A stretch of DNA of 64,000 bases from Ophiosphaerella korrae (taxonomy: Eukaryota > Ascomycota > Dothideomycetes > Pleosporales > Phaeosphaeriaceae): contig JALNQF010000038.1 of NCBI GenBank assembly GCA_028456385.1, positions 1 to 64,000 of the forward strand, written 5' to 3'. Positions 1 through 13,435 of the stretch are shown here, piece by piece. Under the pieces are notes generated by a model. That model made no database searches. It was not told the DNA's origin and saw only the letters and a list, made by a program, of their open reading frames with translations. How positions within the stretch are numbered: position 1 is the first letter of the stretch; the number at the start of each line of letters is the position of its first letter. Made by a program: the position numbers and the translations under genes.

Positions 1-328
1 TTAACAAGATAATAGTAGAATCTATAAGGCTTTTACTATTATTAATTAGTTTAAGAGAAATAGAGTAAAACTCTTTCCTTATCCTCTTTATAGTCTAGAT
101 CTAAACCCTATTAAAAATGTATAGAGTTTACTTAAAGATTGACTAATTAAGCGATTTAAAGGAAATTATCTTATAGAAACTACTTCTTTAGAAGTAGAGA
201 CCTTTAAAAGAGCTATAAAAGAGGAGTAGGCCCTTATACTATAACAAGCTATAGATAATTGTATATTATCTCTTCTAAAGCGATAGCAAGCTGTTATAGA
301 TACTAAAGGCTATCGTACTAAGTACTAA
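1..328 (+). pseudogene. Tc1/mariner (DDE-type) transposase, C-terminal remnant
   Basis: Translating the plus strand from about base 50 through apparent TAG/TAA codons gives a clear Tc1/mariner C-terminus. The motif SLDLNPIKNV lies around 100-120 and matches the SPDLNPIEnvW block that carries the third catalytic acid. It is followed by a helical tail rich in K/R/W positions and a stop near 326-328. Several in-frame TAG and TAA codons fall where Trp or Gln is expected (TGG and CAG/CAA turned to TAG/TAA), the usual RIP outcome. The N-terminal two thirds lie outside the window. It cannot encode an active enzyme. Confidence 0.65.
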
Positions 329-727
329 TAGCAAGGAGTTATAGCTATTAAATATAAGTTTTTACTAAAAGTTTACTTTTTAACCTTTTACTAAATATCT
401 ATACTTTTAGTAATTAGAATATTATATAATTTACAAATATAAATACTCTTATATATATCTAACTTATATTAAAAAATCTTAAAAAAAGATACTAAAAATA
501 AAAAGTTGCGCAGCTCTAAAGTTAACTTAAAAAAAAGTTAACAAAACACTTTAAATCCAAGCTTAGGTTTGCTTAGTAATCAAAATTCGTAGTAAGCTAA
601 ACAGAGGATATTGATTTTCTCTTTAACATTCTTGTTTAGTTGTATTTTTAGCTAATAGATTGGTAGAGTTATCTGAAGTTGAAAATCATAACTTTTTTTT
701 AGTCTTTTTTTTCGTGTCACCCCTCTG
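1..727 (+). mobile_element. Tc1/mariner DNA transposon, right part only, RIP-mutated
   Basis: The window opens inside a Tc1/mariner-like element. Its right end is placed at 727 because the next two bases are TA (728-729), and the sequence after them (from 730) continues the LTR of the gypsy element exactly where the intact downstream LTR has TA at 7292-7293. The terminal sequence, read inward on the minus strand, starts CAGAGGGGTGACACG and is probably the terminal inverted repeat. The left end lies outside the window, so the TIR cannot be matched. The element is strongly AT-shifted, as expected from RIP. Confidence 0.7.
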
Positions 728-729
728 TA

Positions 730-772
730 CCTCTTAGGTTACTAGGAAGTCGACCCTAGTAGACCTATTACA
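730..772 (+). repeat. 3' remnant of the 5' LTR of gypsy copy A
   Basis: These 43 bp match the end of the 3' LTR (7294-7336), including CCTCTTAGGTTACTAGGAAG and the terminal CCTATTA(C/T)A. The match stops exactly after a TA at 728-729, where the Tc1/mariner element begins. The rest of the LTR should lie to the left of the window. Confidence 0.7.
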
Positions 773-849
773 CCTTGCTAATTTAGTTATTAGAGAAAAG
801 CAAAGCGTAAGTAGCGCATAGTCTAGCTAACACGATAGTAGAAAGTTTA

Positions 850-3800
850 ACAAGTAAAGTACCTAGGAGTAGTTACAAATTAGATAGCACTATATAGGAG
901 ACAATTAAAGATTATATAAACAAACTAATTAATAATAAAGAAGATATAAAGATAGTAATTAAAGCCTTAGAAATATAGAACAAAGAGCTTTAAGACTATG
1001 TAAAATAAAATAAAGTATAAATTAAAGCTATTATTAAAGGTTAGAATTAAATAGAACTAATTACCTAACAACTAGAAATAAGTGCGACAAAGAAACTACC
1101 TAAGATAACTGTCCTTAAGAAATTTAATAGAACAAGGGAAAAACTAAGACTCTTTATAGTATTAGTATAACTCTAAATAGATATACAAGTACTATACTTT
1201 AATATAGAAGAAAAGAAGGTAATATATATTAGATTACACTTTAAAGAAGATGCGATAAGATAGTATAAACCTTACTAGATAGACTATATAATATATGCCT
1301 TAATAAACTAGAAGGATAAAACTAGAGCTATTTTTAGAAGTTATAAATACTTTACTAAGTAAATAAGAGTAGTATTTAGAGATATAGATATTACCTAATA
1401 AGCTAAAGAAAAACTTAAAAGACTTATATAATAAAAGAGTATCCCTAAGTATATATTATAGTTTAAATAACTATTACAAAATATAGAATAGAATAAATTA
1501 GCTCTAATATTATAATTTAAACAAGGACTAAATAAAAAAATCTAATACAAGATAATCTATATAGAGAAACCTAGGATATTAGAAGCTCTAAAATAATAGG
1601 TAATATAAATTAACAATAATCTTTAAGAATAGAAGAAGAATAAGTATAGTAGCTAACCTAGAAATTAGGACGTTAGAGACCCTATAATCTTTAACGCTAA
1701 CAAAGATAAGAAAAAGAAGAAGAATAAAGACTTTGCGTACTTTAACTATAGTAAGAAAAGCTACTACGTAAAAGATTACTAATTATAAAAGAAGAAAGAT
1801 ATAGTATATTATAAATATAGAAAACTAAGATACTTTATAAAAGACTATAGAAGTAAAAACTACAAGAAAGATAAAGAAATATAGTTAAAAACGACTAAAA
1901 GTAAGAAAGAAGTACTAAAAGTATAGGCTAAACCTTAGGAGAAAGTAGCTAGGAGTAAAGAAATATAATATATAATACTCTATTAAACCTTTTATTACAA
2001 AGATAACTACTATATATACTTTTCTAGTAAATAAAGAGTAAGATATTTCCTATAGAAGAATAGAGTAGTAGCAATAAAGGAAAGAACAAAAGCGTAGCTA
2101 GAAGAAATAGCGTACGTAATAGACTTACTAATAGAAGACTTAGAAGAGAAAGAACCTTAGATTCTATTAATCTAAGCTGAAGAACTAGCACTAGATAAAG
2201 AGACTACTATAGCTTCTTCTAAAGAACTATAAGAAAGTAAAGAAAAAGTTAGTATAAGAGGTATAGAGTATACCTAGCTAGATATATATAGCTATAATAG
2301 CTATATAATAATAGATATAGAGGAATAAAATAAAGAATAGAAGTTTATTTAGAAATACTTACTAGTTATAAGTATAGAGGAAGCGTACAAAGACTAGAAA
2401 GAATATAATCTTAAAGAAATAAAGTTTATACTATTTAAAGAATAGATAAAGTAATATATAGTTATAGTAAGAAGAATACCTACGTAAAAAGAATAGTAGT
2501 TCCTTATAAGAAGAACGTAATAGATTAATAAAGCCTATATACCTAAAGTACTAGTAGTATACTATGTCTTAACTATAGATATACCTAGAAAAGATAAATA
2601 CTAGGAAGGGGATAATAAAATAATAGACCTAAAACATCTAGTACACTTTAAAGTATTATAGATATTATATATAGATAAGAATTATATTATATATAAGAAC
2701 TCTAAAGTAAATAACAATATATAGCTTATAAGAAGAAGAGGCTATAATTATATAAGAGTAATTCTAGTAGAAGATATCTAAGGATAAAAAACAATACTAG
2801 AAGAAAGTTACGTAGTAGTAAGGCCTAGACTAAAACTATCTAAGAAATACGTCTAAAAAGGACTATAGTACAAATATAAGTATAATAAATTTCTAAAATA
2901 CAAAGAATATAATCTTAAAGTAAGGCTATAGTCCTAGAAAAATAGATAATTTATAAAATTACCTAAGCAAAAATAGCTAGAAGGTATAAGAGGCCTATAT
3001 ATTACAAAGATAGGTACTTATTAAGAGAAGAAAGTATAACTAATAATTAATAGTAGAGCTACAAGAAACTTTATATTAAAGAAGTTTATAGAAATATAAG
3101 GAATAAAGTATATAATAAAGAAATACCCTTAATAACTAAGTATAATTAAAGGAAAACTATTCTAAGAACCTATTAGGTTCGAAACAGTTCCCTCTATACT
3201 AGAACTAGAAGGAATAATAATTAAGAATATAGTTATAGATATAATAATAATTAATAACAAACAAGATATAATACTAGGAATACTATAGTTATAATTAACT
3301 AACCTAAACATTAATTAGAGAATAGAGAAAATTAATTACCTAAGAGATATATTAAAAGCTAATATAAGTACATATAAAGGAGAATTCTCTAAAGAATATA
3401 AGAAGTAGGAAAAATAGCTTATAGAACCTAAAGAATATTTCCTAGAATATTAGCTATAGGATTTAGTAATAGACCTAAAAGAAAATAAAGACGTAAGATA
3501 GAGCCTAGTCTATAGAAAAATAGAAGAAGAATCTAAGATTAAACGAGTATTTATTAAGAACGCAATAAGAAAAGAATAGATATAAGAATCTAAGTCTTTA
3601 GTAGTACATAGACTTATATTTATAGACAAGAAAAGAATAAGTAATAAGAGACCTTACGTAGATTTTAGAAAAACTAACGTAATTATAAACAAAAACTAAT
3701 ACCCTTTACTATAAATAGATAAAATACAAGATAGGCTATAAAAAGTAAAGATCTTTATAAAATTAGATATCTAAAACGCCTACTACTAAATTAGAATTAA

Positions 3801-6255
3801 AAAAGGTAATAAGTAGAAAATAGCGTTTAGAACATAATATAGACTATACAAATATATAGTTATACCTTTTAGCCTAATAAATATACTAGTAGCCTTTTAA
3901 GAAAGAATTAATATAGTACTAAGAGAGTACCTAGACGTATTTATATTTATATACCTAGATAATATCTTTATATTCTTAGAAATAGAGGAAGAATACATAT
4001 AATATATATATAAAGTACTAGAAAAACTAGTAGAAAACAAATTATTTCTTAAAATAAGAAAATGCAAATTCTACATAAAAAAAATAGACTTCCTTAGATT
4101 TATTATAGAACTAGGAAAAATCAAGATTAATCTAAGAAAGATTAAGTTAATTAACAAATAGCTAATACTAAGGAATCTAAAAGAAGTACAATAATTTTAT
4201 AGACTAGTAAACTTTTATAGAAAATTAATAGTAAGATAGTCTAAAAATATAGAACTAATAATATAACTTATAAAGAAAGATACGCTATTTAAGTAGATAA
4301 AGGAATATAATAAAGTATTTAATAAGATTAAAAGAAAGTTTATAGAGAACCTAGATATTAGAATATATAACCTAGACTTACTAGTAATAGTAAAGATAGA
4401 CGTATCTAACTTAGTCTATAGAATAGTACTAATATAGGAAGATCTTAAGACTAAAAAAGAATACTTAGTTAACTACTTCTCTAAGAAAATAAAAATAGTT
4501 GAACTTAACTATCTAATTTATAATAATAAGATACTAGTAATCTATAAAGTATTTAGATAATAGAGAGTATACTTATAAAGAATAAAATATTAGATAAAAG
4601 TCTATATAGACTACAAGAATCTTATAAGATTTATACTAAATAAAGAACTATCTTAATATTATACAAGATAGTAGGAATTCCTATTAATATTTAATATAGA
4701 AATTATATATATAAAAGAAAAAAATAACTAATTTGTAGACACCCTTAGTAGAAAGCTAGACTTATAAGAAGAAGTAAACGCTACTAGTATAGTTCTAGTA
4801 AAGAACGAAGAAAGACACCTAGTCCTAAATATACCTAAAATAGCCGCAACACTTAAAAGAAAGAATAGCGAGCTAGATAAATAGATCTAGAAAACAACCT
4901 AAGAAGTATCTAAAGAAATAAAGAAACTAGAAATCTAAGAAGGATTTATATAAGCCTATAGAAGAATATATATTCTAAAAAGAATTTAAAGAGAATTTAT
5001 ATAATAATTCTATAAACTACTAGTATATAGATACTAAGGAATTAATAAAACCTTAGATAAGTTACTATAAGATTACTATATCCTAAGAGTAAGATAGCTA
5101 GTAATAGAAGTACTACAAGACTATATAGAATACTAGAGAAATAAGTATAGTAGGTACGTACTATATAGAATACTATAGCTAGTAGAAATACTAGAATAAC
5201 TATAAGGAGTTATTATAATAGATTTTATTCTAAAACTACTAAAGTTAAAAGACTTAATATTAGGAGTTAAGTATAATAGAATTCTAATAATAGTAGATAA
5301 ACTTATAAAGTACTTATACTTTAGACTATATAAAGAGAAAAGTAGGATAGAAGTTACTATATACTAGGTTCTAGGAACTATAATTAGTTAATATAGACTA
5401 CTAGATAAAATTATTATAGATAGAGATATAAGATTTATATTAAAACTATAAGGAATAATAATAGTATAATTAGGAATGTAATACGTAATATCTACTATAT
5501 ATTACTTATAAATAGATAGATAATTAGAACAAATAAATTAGATAGTAGAGTAGTACTTAAGATACTACCTTAACTACAACTAGAACAATTAGGTATAGCT
5601 ACTACCTATAGTATAGTTAGTATACAATAGCGCAAAGAATATAGTAATAAAAGTATTACTTTTCTTTATAAACTATAGATTTAACCCTAATATATATTAG
5701 ACACTAAGAAATTAGATATCTTAGTCTCTAAGAGGAGAAAACTTTACTAATAGACTTAAAGATATACACGATTAACTAAGACAAGACGTAGAATTCTTAT
5801 AAGAATAAATAACAAGATACTATAATAAAAAGTACAAAGAGAGACCCTAATTTAGAAAGAGAGAAAAAGTATAGTTAGTACGAAAAAATATTAAAAGTAA
5901 ACAACTAAGTTTAAAACTAGACTATATTAAGATAAGACTATATAAAGTAGAGAAGAAAGTTATACTAGTTATATTTAAACTAAAGCTACTAAGTAAAATA
6001 AGGATATACTTAACTTTCTACGTAGTACTACTTAAAATAGTACTACAAGACGTAAAACTACTAGTATACGAAGTAGATATATATAGAAAATAGGAAGAAT
6101 AAGAAGTTAAAGAAATTCTAGTATACTAGTCTTATAATAGTAAAAACTACTACCTAGTAAAATAGAAAGGAACTAATAAAAAAGGGAAACTATAGGAAGA
6201 TATATAGGAACTAGAAGATAACCTTAGTTATTTTAAGAAACTAGAGGAGTTCTAA
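850..6255 (+). pseudogene. gag-pol of gypsy copy A, riddled with RIP stops
   Basis: The plus-strand translation, read through many TAG/TAA codons, shows chromovirus gag-pol order. Two decayed CCHC zinc knuckles lie at about 1735-1860. A protease block lies near 3045-3350, with the active-site triad region degraded to NSRAT. Reverse transcriptase follows at about 3540-4200; its YLDD box reads YLDN at about 3951-3965, an Asp to Asn change expected from G-to-A. RNase H lies around 4380-4560. The integrase core spans about 5210-5700, including a DRD-F block and the LEQIN motif. A C-terminal chromodomain-like segment (YYLVKxKG...) ends at the stop 6253-6255. No reading frame longer than about 60 residues survives. 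Confidence 0.75.
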
Positions 6256-6908
6256 AGTTAAAACTCTCTAAAGCGCCTTGTAGTAAATTAAGAAAATTAA
6301 CGTTACTACTACTAGATAGAGAGGTAATAGAAACGCTTAATATAATAAGAGTAGCCTCTACTATAGTTTTAAAATTAAGCTTAGACTCTATAAGAGTAGC
6401 TTACGCGATAGACTTCTTATTATTTAAGGCCTTTGTCTTACAAAGATAAATTAGACAAGTATAATTTTCTACCTATATACTTAGAATCTAATTACGTTCT
6501 TTTTTAGCCTTAGCAATCTATTTAGATAGTTTATCTTAAGTATAGTTAATAGCTCTCCCTATTATAAATAAGTATAGATACGCAAATAAGTATTGTTAAC
6601 TTATACTCTATAAGAGACATACTAGAAAGATTATAAGATATATAGGCGTTAGTATAAATATATACCTTATAAGCTTTACTATATTTTAAGGAAATATATT
6701 CTAGAGGAGGATTTAAAGATTTATAACAAGAATAAGGAAATATAGTAATACTATAACGTAATATATAATCTACTAATTAAAGACAATAAAGGGTAGATTT
6801 AGTAAGTATAGAGATAGAGAATAAAGAACTCTATATTAATAAAGAAACTAGGTTAATAACTCTAGCTCTAGGATAGACAAACTAGAATCTACCTAAAAGG
6901 GGAGATAG

Positions 6909-7336
6909 TGTTATAGGCGTAACAAGAGAAATCGAGATAGAACTAATTAATCCTAACTTAGGTGCTAACAAAGTATAGGATAAGTAGGGTAATAACTTTA
7001 ATTAGGAAACTACCTACAACTAGGATATATAGTAGTAATCTATAATAACGTACAAATAGATTAAAGTAATCTATAGTTACGTACTAATAGATTAGTAGTA
7101 ATCTATAATGTAGTATAAATAGATTAGTATAAGTATATAGTTAATAGAAAGTATATTATTAGGATAGTATTAGTAATTTAATTATTAACTACGAGTAATA
7201 ATAATAAGATAGTTGCAAAACATCTTCTATTGTTTATAGCCTATTATAGATTATAACACGAGCTTTTATTATTACCTCTTAATCTACTAACTACCTCTTA
7301 GGTTACTAGGAAGTTGACCCTAGTAGACCTATTATA
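6909..7336 (+). repeat. 3' LTR of gypsy copy A
   Basis: This 428-bp LTR begins TGTTATAG and ends CCTATTATA (TA from an original CA). Its central part contains a cluster of short AATCTATA / TAGATTA inverted units (about 7030-7140) that copy B's LTR lacks. The outer ends match copy B's LTR, so the two belong to one family but different subfamilies. Confidence 0.75.
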
Positions 7337-7502
7337 TAAGTAGATTAGAAACTAATAACTAAAGTATATATAGTAATTATAAAATAAGGTATAAATAAAA
7401 AGATAATTTCGAAGAAAATATATTAAGTATAGTTACTCTTAGTTTAAGATTAGATTATTAATAATATTCTATTAATATTTATCCTTAGTACTATATACTA
7501 CT
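7337..7502. other. AT-rich spacer between two gypsy elements
   Basis: These 166 bp of RIP-mutated sequence separate copy A from copy B. The last five bases (7498-7502, CTACT) are the left copy of the target-site duplication of element B. No coding trace is visible. Confidence 0.6.
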
Positions 7503-7942
7503 TGTTATAGTTATAACAAGAGATAACCGATTTAAACTAATTAGCCCTACTATAGATAACGACAGCACGTACGACCTATAGGGTAACGAACTAGATTAGG
7601 AGACTAACTACAATAGGGACACGTAATAAATTCGCGATTCGCAATCTTAGTAAATATAAAGTACAAAGCTAAGCACGTAACAAATTTGCAATTTGCAATC
7701 TTAGCAAATACGAAGTACAAAGCTAGCTAAGAAGCCTAGGTATATAGTTAGTAGGATATACATTATTAGGATAGTATTAGTAATTTAATCCTTTAACTAT
7801 AGAACGCTAATACAAGATAGTTGCGAAACATCTTCTATTATTTATAGTTTATTGTAGATTACCCTACAAACTTTATTATTACCTTGTAATCTACTAACCC
7901 CCTAGACAGGTACCTGTAGTCGACGACAGGAGACCTATTATA
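7503..7942 (+). repeat. 5' LTR of gypsy copy B
   Basis: This 440-bp LTR is paired with 14089-14528. It carries an internal tandem duplication of roughly 53-55 bp (about 7621-7730), whose units both contain the CTTAG(T/C)AAATA...AAAGCTA core. The same duplication is present in the 3' LTR, so it predates the insertion. Differences between the two LTRs are mostly C/T and G/A, as expected from RIP. Confidence 0.88.
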
Positions 7943-7989
7943 CCTTGCTGATTTAGTTATTACGAGAAGTAAAGCGTAAGTAACGCACA

Positions 7990-10900
7990 GTCTAGCTAAT
8001 ACGATAGTAGAAAGTTTAATAAAAGGAGCTAAGGCACTAATAAGTAGCTATAAATTAGACGATACTATATAGAAACAAATTAAAGATTACTTAAACGACC
8101 TAATTTCTAAGAAGGAAGATATAAAGATAGTAATTAACGCCTTAGAAACGTAAAACAAGGAGCTTTAAGATTACGTAAAATAAAATAAAGTATAGATTAA
8201 AGCTATTATTAAAGGATAGAACTAGATAGAACTAATTACTTAAAGACTAGAAATAAGTGCAACAAAGAAACTACTAAAGATACCTATCCTTAAGAAGTTT
8301 AATAGAATAAGAGAGAAATTAAGACCCTTTATTGTATTAGCCTAACTCTAGATAGATGTGCAAGTACTACACTTCGATATAGAAGAAAAGAAGGTAATAT
8401 ATATTAGACTATATCTTAAAGAAGATACAATAAGATAGTACAAACCTTACTAGATAGACTACATAATATACTCTCTAATAACCTAGAAGGATAAAACTAG
8501 AGCTATCTTTAGAAGTTACAAATACTTTACTAAACGAATACGAGTAGTATTTAGAGATATAGACGTTACCTAACAAGTAGAAGAACAGCTAGAAAAGCTT
8601 ATACAAAGTTAGAGTGTTCTAAAATATATATTATAGTTTAAATAACTATTACAAAATATAGAATAGAATAAGTTAGCTCTAATATTACGATTTAAACAAG
8701 GACTTAACTCTAAGATCTAATACGAGATAATATATATAGAGAAACTAAGAACACTAAAAGCCCTAAAGTAATAGGTAATACAAATTAACAACAATCTTTA
8801 AGAATAGAAGAAGAACAAATATAGAGGCTACGCCTAGAATTACGATAAAAGAGACCCTATAATCCTTAACGCTAATAAAGACAAGATAAAGAAGAAGAAG
8901 AACAAAGACTTTACGTACTTTAACTGTAGTAAGAAAGGCTACTATGCGAAAGACTACTAATTACAAAAGAAGAAGGATATAGTATACTATAAATGTAGAA
9001 AACTTAGACACTTTACAAAAGACTATAGAAGTAAGGACTTAAAGAAAGAAACTTAGTTAAAAATAACTAAAAAGAAGAAAGAAGTACTATAAGCACAGGC
9101 TAAACCTTAGGAGAAAGTAGCTAGGAGTAAAGAAGCGTAATATATAATACTCTATTAGACCTTTTATTATAATAACAACTACTACATATATCTTTCTAGT
9201 AAGTAAGGAGTAGTATAGTTCTTATAAAAATAGAGGTATAGAGTAGCTATAACAAAAGAAAGAATAAAAGCTTAGCTAGAAGAAATAGCTTAAGTAATAG
9301 ACCTACTAATAGAAGATTTAGAAGGGGAAGAGCCCTAGATACTATCGATCTAGGCTAAAGAACTAGTATAGGATAAAGAGACTACTACGGCTACCTCTAA
9401 AGGACTACAAGGAAGTAAGAAACAAGTTAGTATAAGAGATATAGAGTACGCCTAGCTAATAATATATAGCTATAATAGCTATATAATAATAGATATAGAG
9501 GAACAAAACAAAGAATAGAAGTTTGTTTAAATATACTTAATAGTTATAAGTATAGAGAAAGCGTATAAAGACTAAAAGGAACGCAATCCTAAGGAAATAA
9601 AGTTTATACTATTTTAAGAATAGATAAAATAATATATAGTTATAGTAGGAAGGGTACCTATATAAAGAGAATAGTAATACCTTACAAAGAAGACGTAATA
9701 GATTAATAAAGCCTATATACTACAAGTACTAGTAGTATACTATATTCTAATAATAACTATACCTAGAAAAGATAGATACTAGAAAGGAGACAATAAGATA
9801 ATAGATCTAGAATATCTAGTATATTTTAAAGTATTATAGATATTATACCTAGATAAGAATTATATTATATATAGGAACTCTAAAGCAAATAATAATATAT
9901 AGCCTATAAGGAGAAGAGGCTATAACTATACAAGAGTAATCTTAGTAGAAGACATCTAAGGATAGGAAATAAACCTAGAAGATAGATATATAGTAGTAAG
10001 ACCTAGCCTAAGACTATCTAAGAAATGCGTCTAAGGAGGACTATAGTACAAATACACGTATAACAAATATCTAAAATATAAAGAATATAAACTTAAAGTA
10101 GGCCTATAGCTTTAGAAAGATAGATAATTTACAAAATTACCTAAGCAAGAATAGATAAAAGGTATAGGAGGCTTATACATTACAAAAATAAGTATATACT
10201 AAGGAAAGAAAGTATAATTAATAATTAATAGTAGAGCTATAAAGAACTTTATATCTAAAAAGTTTATAGAAACGTAAGGAATGTATTACATAATAAAGAA
10301 ATACCCTTAATAGCTAAGTATAATTAAAAGAAAACTATTTTAAGAACCTATTAGGTTTGAAATAGTTTTCTCTATACTTAAACTAGAAGGAATAACAATT
10401 AAGAATATAGTTATAGATATAACGATAATTAATAATAAGTAAGATATTATACTAGGTATACTATAGTTATAGATAACTAACCTACACATTAGTTAGAGAA
10501 TAGGAAAAATTAGTTATTATAGGATAGATATATTAAAGGCTAATATAAACACCTGTAAAGGAGAATTCTTAGAAGAATACAAGAAATAGGAAAAACAGCT
10601 TATAGAGCCCGAAGATTATCTTCTAGAATATTAGCTATAGGACCTAGCGATAGATATAGAAAAAGACAAGAACGTAGGATAGAGCCTAGTCTACTAAAAA
10701 ATAGAAGAAGAGTTAAAAATTAAACGAGTATTTATCGAAAACGCACTAAGAAAAGGATAGATACAAGAATCTAAATCTTTAGTAGTACATAGACTTATAT
10801 TTATAGATAAAAAAGGAATAAGTAATAAAAGGCCCTACGTAGATTTTAGAAAGACTAACGCAATTATAAACAAAAATCAATATCCTTTACTATAGATAGA

Positions 10901-13435
10901 CGCAATATAGGATAAACTACAAAGAGCAAGAATCTTTATAAAGTTAGATATTTAGAACGCCTACTACTAGATTAGAATTAAAGAAGGCGACAAGTAAAAA
11001 ATAGCGTTTAGAATACAGTATAGACTATACAAGTATCTAGTTGTGCCTTTTAGCTTAACAAATATACTAGCAGTATTCTAAGAGAGAATTAATATAGTAC
11101 TAAGAGAGTACTTAGACGTATTTATATTTATATATTTAGACAATATCTTTATATTCTTAGATATAAAAGAAGAATACGTATAATATATATATAAAGTACT
11201 AAAAAAGCTAGTAGAAGCTAAAATATTCCTAAAAATAAGGAAATACAAATTCTATACAAAAGAAATAGATTTCCTAGGATTTATTATAGAAATAAGAAAG
11301 ATTAAAATTAACCTAGAGAAGATTAAGTTAATTAACAAATAGCTAATACTAAAAAACCTAAAAGAGGTACAACAATTTATAGGCTAGCTAACTTTTATAG
11401 AAAGTTAATAGTAAGATATTCTAAAGATATAGAACTAATTACAAGACTTATAAAAAAAGACACGCTATTTAAATAGACTAAAGAATACAACAAAGTATTT
11501 AATAAAATTAAAAAGAAGTTTATAGAAAATCTAGTTATTAGGATATATAACCTAGAACTACTAGTAATAGTAAGAATAGATGCATCTAACTTAGTCTATA
11601 GAATAGCACTAATACAAGAAGACCTAAGAACTAAATAAGAATACTTAGTTAAATACTTCTCTAAGAAAATAAAGCTAGTAGAGCTTAACTACCTAATCTA
11701 TAATAAAGAAATACTAGTAATCTATAAAGTATTTAGATAATAGAGAGTATACTTATAGAGAGCTAAGTACTAGATAAAAGTCTATATAAACTATAAGAAT
11801 CTTACAGGATTTATAATAAATAGGGAACTATTACAACACTATACAAGATAGTAGGAATTTCTATTAACGTTTAACTTAGAAATTATATATATAAAAAGAA
11901 AAGATAACTAATTTATAGACGCCTTTAGTAGAAGACTAGACTTATAAGAAGAAGTAAACGCGACTAGTATAGTTTTAGTTAAGAATAAAAAAGAACACCT
12001 AATCCTAAATATACCTAAAATAGCTGCAACACTTAAAAAAAAGAGTAGCGAGTTAGACGAATAGATTTAGAAAGTAACTAAGGAAGTATCTAAAAAAATA
12101 GAGAAACTAGAGAACTAAGAAAGATTTATACAAGCTTATAGAAGAATATATATTCTAAAGAAGATTTAAAGGGAATTTATACAATAATTCTATAAACTAC
12201 TAGTATATAGATACTAAGGAATTAATAAAACCTTTAATAGGATACTAAAAGACTACTATATCTTAAAAGTAAGATAACTAGTAATAGAAGTACTACGAGA
12301 CTATATAGAATACTAGAGAAACAAGTATAGTAGACACGTACTATATAGAATACTATAACTAGTAGAAATACTAAAATAACTATAGAGAGTTATTACAATA
12401 GACTTTATTACAAAGTTACCTAAATTAAAAGACCTAATATTAGGAGTTAAATATAATAGAATCCTAATAATAGTAGATAAACTTATAAAGTACTTATACT
12501 TTAGACTATATAAAAAGAAAAGTAAGATAGAGGTTACTATATACTAGGTTCTAGGAACTATAATTAGCTAATATAGGCTACTAGATAAGATTATTATAGA
12601 TAGAGATATAAGATTTATATTAAAATTATAGGAAATAATAATAGCGTAATTAGGAATTAAATATATAATATCTATAGTATACTATCTATAGATAGATAGA
12701 TAATTAGAACGAATAAATTAGATAGTAGAGCAATATCTAAGATACTACCTTAACTACAACTAGAATAACTAGGTATAGTTACTACCTATAGCACAGCTAG
12801 CATACAACAGCGTAAAAAATATAGTAATAGGAGTATTACCCTTCTTTACAAACTATAGATTTAATCCTAACGTATATAGAATACTAAAAACTAAAGTATC
12901 TTAGTCTCTAAGAGGAGAAAACTTTACTAATAAACTTAGAGATATATATAATTAGCTAAGATAGGATATAGAGTTCCTATATAATTAAATAGTAAAATAC
13001 TATAATAAAAAGTATAAAGAAGGACCTTAATTTAAAGAGAGAGAAAAAGTATAGTTAGTATAAAAGAATATTAAGAGTAAACGACCTAGTCTAAAACTAG
13101 ACTACGCTAAGATAGGACTATACAAAATTAAGAAAGAAGTTACACTAGTTATATTTAAACTAAAGCTACTAAACAAGATAAGGATATACCTAATATTCTA
13201 CGTAGCTCTACTAGAATAAGTACTATAAGAAGTAGAACTACTAGTATATAAAGTAGATATATATAGAGAATAAGAAGAATAAGAAGTTAAAGAGATCCTA
13301 GTATACTAGTTCTATAATAGTAGAAACTACTACTTAGTAGAATAGATAGGTATAGATAAAAAAGGGAAACTATAGGAGAAAATATAGGAACTAGAAGACA
13401 ACCTTAATTACTCTAAGAAACTAGAGGAGTTCTAA
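7990..13435 (+). pseudogene. gag-pol of gypsy copy B, riddled with RIP stops
   Basis: The plus-strand translation through stops gives a gag region at about 7990-9060 with two zinc-knuckle remnants; the first keeps FNCSKKGYYAKDY and the second keeps YKCRKLRHF, at about 8925-9030. A protease block (NSRATKNF) lies near 10230. RT lies at about 10730-11400, with the catalytic box as YLDN near 11140. RNase H lies near 11620-11740, with SKKIK...ELNYLIYN. The integrase core at about 12400-12860 includes DRDIRFI and LERIN motifs. A chromodomain-like tail, YYLVEWIGIDKKGK with intervening stops read through, ends at 13433-13435. Colinear with copy A and equally inactive. Confidence 0.78.

Larger units (their letters stand above)
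730..7336 (+). mobile_element. Ty3/Gypsy chromovirus-type LTR retrotransposon, copy A (RIP-mutated, 5' LTR interrupted)
   Basis: This is a heavily RIP-mutated gypsy element. Only the last 43 bases of its 5' LTR remain in the window (730-772, ending ACCTATTACA), because a Tc1/mariner element is inserted at a TA inside that LTR. The 3' LTR runs 6909-7336 and starts TGTTATAGGCGTAACAAG. A purine-rich stretch just before it (about 6895-6907) is the probable polypurine tract. Gag, protease, RT, RNase H, integrase and chromodomain blocks appear in standard Ty3/Gypsy order. Its LTR differs clearly from that of copy B downstream, so A and B are related but separately inserted elements. No target-site duplication can be tested because the 5' end is outside the window. 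Confidence 0.8.
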
